Positions 59,395 to 64,000 of a stretch of 64,000 nucleotides of DNA are shown here, one piece after another. The notes below the pieces were generated by a model. That model had not been told where the DNA came from. It ran no database searches and was given only the letters and a program-made list of their open reading frames with translations. This stretch comes from Oscheius sp. JU75. Lineage: Eukaryota > Nematoda > Chromadorea > Rhabditida > Rhabditidae. The position numbers and the translations under genes are program-made. Location: NCBI GenBank assembly GCA_037178855.1, contig JASJZC010000006.1, positions 3,596,001-3,660,000 of the forward strand, given 5' to 3'. Position 1 is the stretch's first letter, and every line of letters starts with the position of its first letter.

Positions 59395-60000
59395 GTCAGA
59401 CTAGACAAACTGACTGTGTAGTCGTTTTATATAGGTCGGAAAGACCAACCAAAATATTTGAGCAGGTTTGTATTGTGCTGGTCACTAGAGGTCGCCGTTG
59501 TTGTAATGGAGCCAGGGAATATACAGTGATTGAACAGTAGGCTCTATTGGTGTTTTGTACTGGCGAAAAGCACAAGAAGTGTCGCAGGCAATGTTATATG
59601 GATGTCTTCAATGTATCGAGTCACGATTTTTAGGAACAGCGAAGTAGGTTTCTTTAAGAGCAACAAACTTCCTAGATTTGTAACTAGACCAGCCACTTTG
59701 CACCTGGCGGAGCGACTCACTACTTTTTTTGCTTCAACTTGAACTGTTCCCTTGTCAACGCTGATCTTTCACAGTCATTTTCACAAGAATCAGGCGATCT
59801 CCAGTTACTATCGGAAACTGCAGGAATGAAATCTACTTCTTCGGTATCATCTGTTCCTTGGATAGACTTTGTGGTTCGGACATATAGCATTGGGAAAATG
59901 TCAGAATGGGTAAGGCTGTAAGAGTCTCAAAAGCTAGGAAACCGTGTTTATTCAGAAAAGTTAACCAGAAATGTACAGACACCCTCAATCAAAGATCGTT
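59395..60000. other. Intergenic
   Basis: Promoter of gene E and 3' flank of gene F. The open frames at 59530-59742 and 59739-59921 carry no features. Confidence 0.45.
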
Positions 60001-61494
60001 TCAATTCTCTTTCACGCACGCCGGCATTTCTGTAAAATAGTAGCCAGAAGCCAAATTGCACCTCCTCACAGCCTCTCCCACCATCTTGTATCCTTTAAAG
60101 CACTCGTACTCGGTTCGCTCATCATTCGTCCGTAGAATTCGTCCAGCCGCTGGTGTTCCCGGATTCATGCATCCTTGTGGAAGAGAGTCAAGTCTGCAGG
60201 CGAAATTAACTTTTTCGCCTTGGTCAGTTGGAACAAGATTGTTGAGGTTACGATCGTAGACGATCGCCATTCCATTTGAAGGATTACCGGCAATGGGATA
60301 CTTATCAAAGTACTTTTGGTCAAAAAGCTTGCCAGACTGCCATTTCCAGGAATTGTTGGAAGCTGAGAGACCTAAAGTACATCAAACTTCCGGTTCGACA
60401 AACAACTAACCGATCCAGACCTTAGACATATGATCATTTTGGAGATATTCCAACGTCATTGGATCGAAGGCCTCTAACAATCGTCCTCCGAATGAAACAC
60501 ACTTCTTTTGTGCATCTGTGAAGTTTTCCTGGTTGTTCCATCCTTCTCCGGTAACAATGCGAGAGAATGGGTTGTTGGTCCCGTAGTATCTTACCGACTT
60601 ACTGTATATTGGTGTTCCTAAAAAGGTCATGTGACTTTTCGACGAATCGGACTCACCTGAGAAGGAATATATTTTAAAGTAATTAGGGTGATTAGGGGAA
60701 ATTGGGATTGTGCTAATGACTCTGACCCGAGCCACGCTGCCTAGACGGAGTTCGCCTTGAGCTCTATCTTTTACACCATTGAATGTCGTTCGGTTCGTGA
60801 CCCCAGTAATAGAAACAAGCTCGACTGTTATATCAGCAGTCTCCACTTGATTATAGGTGTAGATATCGAATCCCTCAACGTCGGGGTTGGAGACAACATC
60901 GAGAGATAGTTCCCTGAAGAAAATTATGTATGTCTCAGTTGAAACCTTTGACAAATGTCAATTGCGTCGAAAATATTTCACTGCGCACCAACTGCAACAT
61001 AAAAATTTCGATACAGAGCCTCATTGAACCTGTAAAGTAGTTAGTGCGCAGTCTCGACGCCACGATTGTAAGCCTCGCAGATCAATCGTTGAAACTTGTC
61101 TTACCATGTCGTAGCTGGCTTACAAGTCTTGTAGAAACTGCAAGTACTGTTGGACTGAAACACCATTCTGGTCGATAAAGTGGGAGAAACTACCGATTTC
61201 CAAACTAGATTGGCGGCCACATCGTTGATGCATTGAAGGAATTCTCCCTGCCAGGAGCCATTTTCTTGGCATTGATGCATTGCAATGCGGTAACCGTCTA
61301 TCGAGGCTGTGAAACACCTAAAAATGGTGTTTAAATACTTTTAAAACTCGATACCGTGCGGATAGAGTCGAGTTGGTCTCGTAGTAGCTTAGATAATTTA
61401 CGAAATCTAGACTGGAGCCGTCCGAGTGGCCAGGATAGATACAGTCTGCTATCGAGAGAGCTGGTAAAAGTGTGAACAAGAGATAGATGAACAT
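60001..61494 (-). CDS. Secreted sushi / galactose-binding-like / C-type lectin / sushi protein F
   Basis: Starts MFIYLLFTLLPALSIADCIY (signal peptide), then the first sushi module (CQENGSWQGEFLQC, AANLVWKS). The galactose-binding-like region reads DVVSNPDVEGFDIYTYNQVE and VARVRVISTIPISP. The C-type lectin domain is FTDAQKKCVSFGGRLLEAFD, NNSWKWQSGKLFDQKYFDKY and FACRLDSLPQGC; the terminal sushi module has GTPAAGRILRTNDERTEYEC and YYFTEMPACVKEN. It is the intact counterpart of gene E. About nine exons with short introns; the region from 60960 to 61200 is less certain. Probably secreted, with a recognition role. Confidence 0.8.
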
Positions 61495-61652
61495 TTCAGG
61501 GTAGTGAAGGGGAGGTTCCGCAAGCTTTAAAAGGGTCATGGTGGCCACATATTTGACCAGATTGCTATTGTTAGGATATCGGGACCGCGTTATTTTGAGC
61601 TAGTGAATTTGCTGGGCTCCTACTCGTACAGTCACCCAAGTTCATTCAGGAA
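61495..61652. other. Short intergenic gap upstream of lectin gene F
   Basis: Probable promoter of F and 3' end of the collagen gene. No feature seen. Confidence 0.4.
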
Positions 61653-63074
61653 TCACTGTAAGAAACGATCGGCGAAGACGTTCTTCGGATACTCCTCCTC
61701 TTCCGGAGTCACGTAGTTCGGAACCTGGGGCAGAGTGAACTTCCCCCTGACTCCCTTGGACCGCTCGGGACACTGACAGTAGTGTTCTTCGAATCCTGAG
61801 ACTGTCTTTAAAGCACTGTCTAATGTAAACTGACCAAGTCTTCCAGCGACACCAGCCGGTCCAGGTACTCCAACCTCACCCATCAGTCCTTCCTCTCCAA
61901 TAGGACCCTTCCGCCCACTGACTCCTTGAATTCCCATCTCTCCTCTATCGCCTTGCGGTCCATTTTCTCCCCTTAGACCTTTCGGACCAGTTGGTCCCTT
62001 GTCACCGGGTGGGCAGATCCATTTCTTCACAGAAACTCCCATCTGTCCTCGCGGACCCGGGACACCTTGCTCTCCTTTGGCTCCGACCTCTCCGACCGGT
62101 CCTCTGGGGCCAGGAAGCTCTTTCAGGATTCCGGGAATCCCTCTGGGACCTAAATTTGAATTGAATCGGAAGAGAGACGCTTGTACCTTGCTCTCCGGGA
62201 TCTCCTAATGGCCCAGGCGGGCCCTTAATCCCCGGCTCGCCTTCAGGACACTGGATACAGGTTTGTTCCTGATATGGCTCTGTCGGACTCTCTCCATCCA
62301 GACCATCGGTTCCGGGTTGACCATCGACTAAATCGTTGTCAATCATTAAAAGGATAAGACTCACCTCCGTCCTCTCCATCTACTCCAGCTGCTCCAGGTG
62401 TTCCAGGAGCGCATTTCGGATTCGGAACCAGCTTCATCTCGCACTTTTGAGGAGCCTCAGTCTCTTTACTCTCCATGGGTGAAAGTACAGCTCCGATGTA
62501 CTCAGAATCGCTGAAAACCTTCTTGCCCGGCTTCTCTTTGACCTCGACGGTCGGAGCAGCATGTACTCTATGAGTATTGGTCCGTGGGAGACTACCTAAA
62601 CTGACTCTTTGAAAAGAAAGGATAGACAATGAACCTTTGATTCCCATGACCACCCTCTTTCCCCAGACCGGGTGTCGTCTCTGCTTGGAGCGGTTAGTGA
62701 GACGTCTAGCCTTTTTGGCCTTTCTGTGCGAGTGCTTGTGGGATTCTGTGGGTAAATTGTGCTCGGAATGGTAACCAACTCACTTTTATTCTTACTTGGT
62801 TTGTACTTGTACACGTAGTCTTCACGTCTCTCTCTGGCTGAGACAGTTTCCTCGATTTCCATGAGATCTTTCCAGAGAGTATCACTGGATCCCTGGACAG
62901 TTTGAGTGAGTGCATTGACTTCAAAGATACCTTAAATTCGTCCATGTCCTTATGTACCATCTCTGTCAGCGAGCCCAGATTGAAGTGAAGCAACGGAAAG
63001 CAAATGACAGCCAAAACAAGAGCGAGACTACTCAAGGCGAGAGATATCAGAAGAATCCGCTCGACTTCCTTCAT
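61653..63074 (-). CDS. col: Nematode cuticle collagen
   Basis: N-terminal membrane segment (MKEVERILLISLALSSLALV..CFPLLHFNL) followed by the cuticle-collagen N domain (DEFKGSSDTLWKDLMEIEET). A strongly basic stretch (RKAKKARRLTNRSKQRRH) provides likely furin-type (RxxR) sites. Then come Gly-X-Y blocks interrupted by Cys-containing gaps: PGTPGAAGVDGEDGG; CIQCPEGEPGIKGPPGPLGD; GPRGPVGEVGAKGEQG; WICPPGDKGPTGPKG; GRKGPIGEEGLMGEVG, and a C-terminal part with HYCQCPER. The end is VFADRFLQ. Cuticle collagens are trimerised, cleaved, cross-linked by disulfides and built into the cuticle. Six or so exons. The Gly-X-Y blocks are short and gapped, as usual in this family. Confidence 0.9.
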
Positions 63075-64000
63075 TCTTTCGAAGAAGTGAGAACTGGGAG
63101 TGTTTTCACCCTCCCCACCCCTTATAATCCCGGCTATCTTCCCGTGTCATCAGGTGAAACGCCTCCGGTTGCAATTAGAGATCTTGATATGCTTCCCTCT
63201 GTGTGTTGTGACTGCCCGTTTGGTAGTTTACGAGCGTCCGTGGAGCTCATCCAAAATGTATTCATATAGGGTTTTGCTGGAGAGAAGAACGACAATTGAG
63301 ACAGTGCGTGGAATGAGGAGGGAGGAGACAAAGAGTCGGGTATGGAATGAGACGTCATCTGGACGTCGTTTGTCTCATGGTGTATTCATCCCCTGACTGT
63401 ACTTGACTGGAGCGAATAGAAGTAACCAGATCAGATGCAAAGAACTGTTCGAATAGCCGAGAAGAGCCAAACTAGTTCTTCAGACAACAAGGACTTTTCC
63501 CTTTCTGTCGTGCGAGCACTAACCAATTCATGTTTACCAGATCGCCAGAGAATACACTAAAAACTGAAAAAGTGGATTTGGCGACTGCTTCACTACAGGA
63601 TATTACACAGTTGCCAGTAACTGACTTTCCACCGACCTGGATCTGTAGATGATGCTATTGCTCGCGGAACGTCCAGATTGTTGAGCTCTCAGAGTTGTGA
63701 TATCTAACAGCCATTTCGAAAGAAGATTATTAGGAAGGCATCTTTGAAATGAACCATCCGCATACGATGGCTTTTGCTGTACTGTGATCTTCAGTTTGCA
63801 TTGACGGCTGTGCCGCTTCGCACAAAATCAAAACCCAAGAATGCAACCAAAGTTGACTTGCCACCAATTATTGACAATAATTTCTGCAATAACACAATAA
63901 TTTGTTCGTGTTCCTTTCGCAGTGACGGACAGATGCCATTGCGCTTAAATGCATAATACATAACCCAAGGAACGGAAAGACTGCAATGTTAGGTTTTATG
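63075..64000. other. Upstream region of the collagen gene, to the window edge
   Basis: No gene is supported. Open frames at 62952-63396 (plus) are shadows of the collagen exon or low-complexity. The last 200 bases are AT-rich with a short repeat of TTGACAATAATTTCTGCAAT-like sequence and no clear structure. Confidence 0.45.

Overview
The window is nuclear DNA from a nematode, most likely a rhabditid-type free-living or associated worm; I cannot name the species. The evidence is consistent across loci: many introns of only about 33-46 nt with GT..AG ends, splice acceptors placed just upstream of several start codons (as expected for spliced-leader acceptors), a cuticle collagen, ShKT-domain secreted proteins, a nematode-type serpentine receptor, lectin/sushi secreted proteins, and a class II tRNA with a UAU anticodon, a type described as nematode-specific (nev-tRNA).

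Layout. 0.8-3.2 kb (+): a ZC2HC1 zinc-finger protein. 3.5-5.6 kb (-): a beta-tubulin gene. 6.6-7.85 kb (-): a STAR/KH RNA-binding protein whose first exon begins with a mutated copy of the tubulin N-terminus, so the gene is a chimera. 8.2-9.2 kb (-): an unrecognised basic/coiled-coil protein. 9.4-12.3 kb: a decayed transposon-like element with a PHD-finger ORF and inverted ends. 12.6-13.8 kb (-): a METTL9-type methyltransferase. 14.0-16.3 kb (+): a TRMT10C-like mitochondrial tRNA methyltransferase carrying a tRNA gene in its last large intron. 18.8-22.0 kb (+): an AMPK gamma subunit. 22.7-23.0 kb (-): a small secreted cysteine-rich peptide. 23.7-25.2 kb (+): a serpentine chemoreceptor-like GPCR. 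25.4-26.6 kb (-): a cathepsin B-like protease. 28.2-31.0 kb (-): a large unrecognised low-complexity, probably nuclear protein, with a decayed copy of its 3' end at 26.7-27.0 kb. 32-33.1 kb (+): ribosomal protein L19. 33.2-34.4 kb (-): a PDZ-like protein. 36.9-38.0 kb (+): a globin with a possible myristoylation signal. 38.1-38.3 kb (-): a second small cysteine-rich peptide with the same framework as the first. 39.3-40.3 kb (+): a secreted ShKT protein. 40.9-43.2 kb (+): a UDP-glycosyltransferase, convergent with a multi-ShKT protein at 43.3-44.1 kb (-). 44.9-51.8 kb (-): three tandem MFS-type transporter copies, the third a pseudogene. 52.2-54.0, 58.1-59.4 and 60.0-61.5 kb (-): three paralogous secreted sushi/galactose-binding-like/C-type-lectin/sushi proteins, one with a premature stop, plus a broken fragment. 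54.6-56.3 kb (+): a catalytically dead tyrosine phosphatase with a deleted inverted copy 1 kb away. 61.7-63.1 kb (-): a cuticle collagen.

The left half is mostly conserved housekeeping and regulatory genes. The right half (from about 36 kb) is enriched in secreted, detoxification and lectin-type families typical of fast-evolving environmental-response gene clusters, with recent tandem and inverted duplications, pseudogenes and dispersed repeats. Most gene models were built by hand from splice signals and frame, so exon edges are estimates unless stated.
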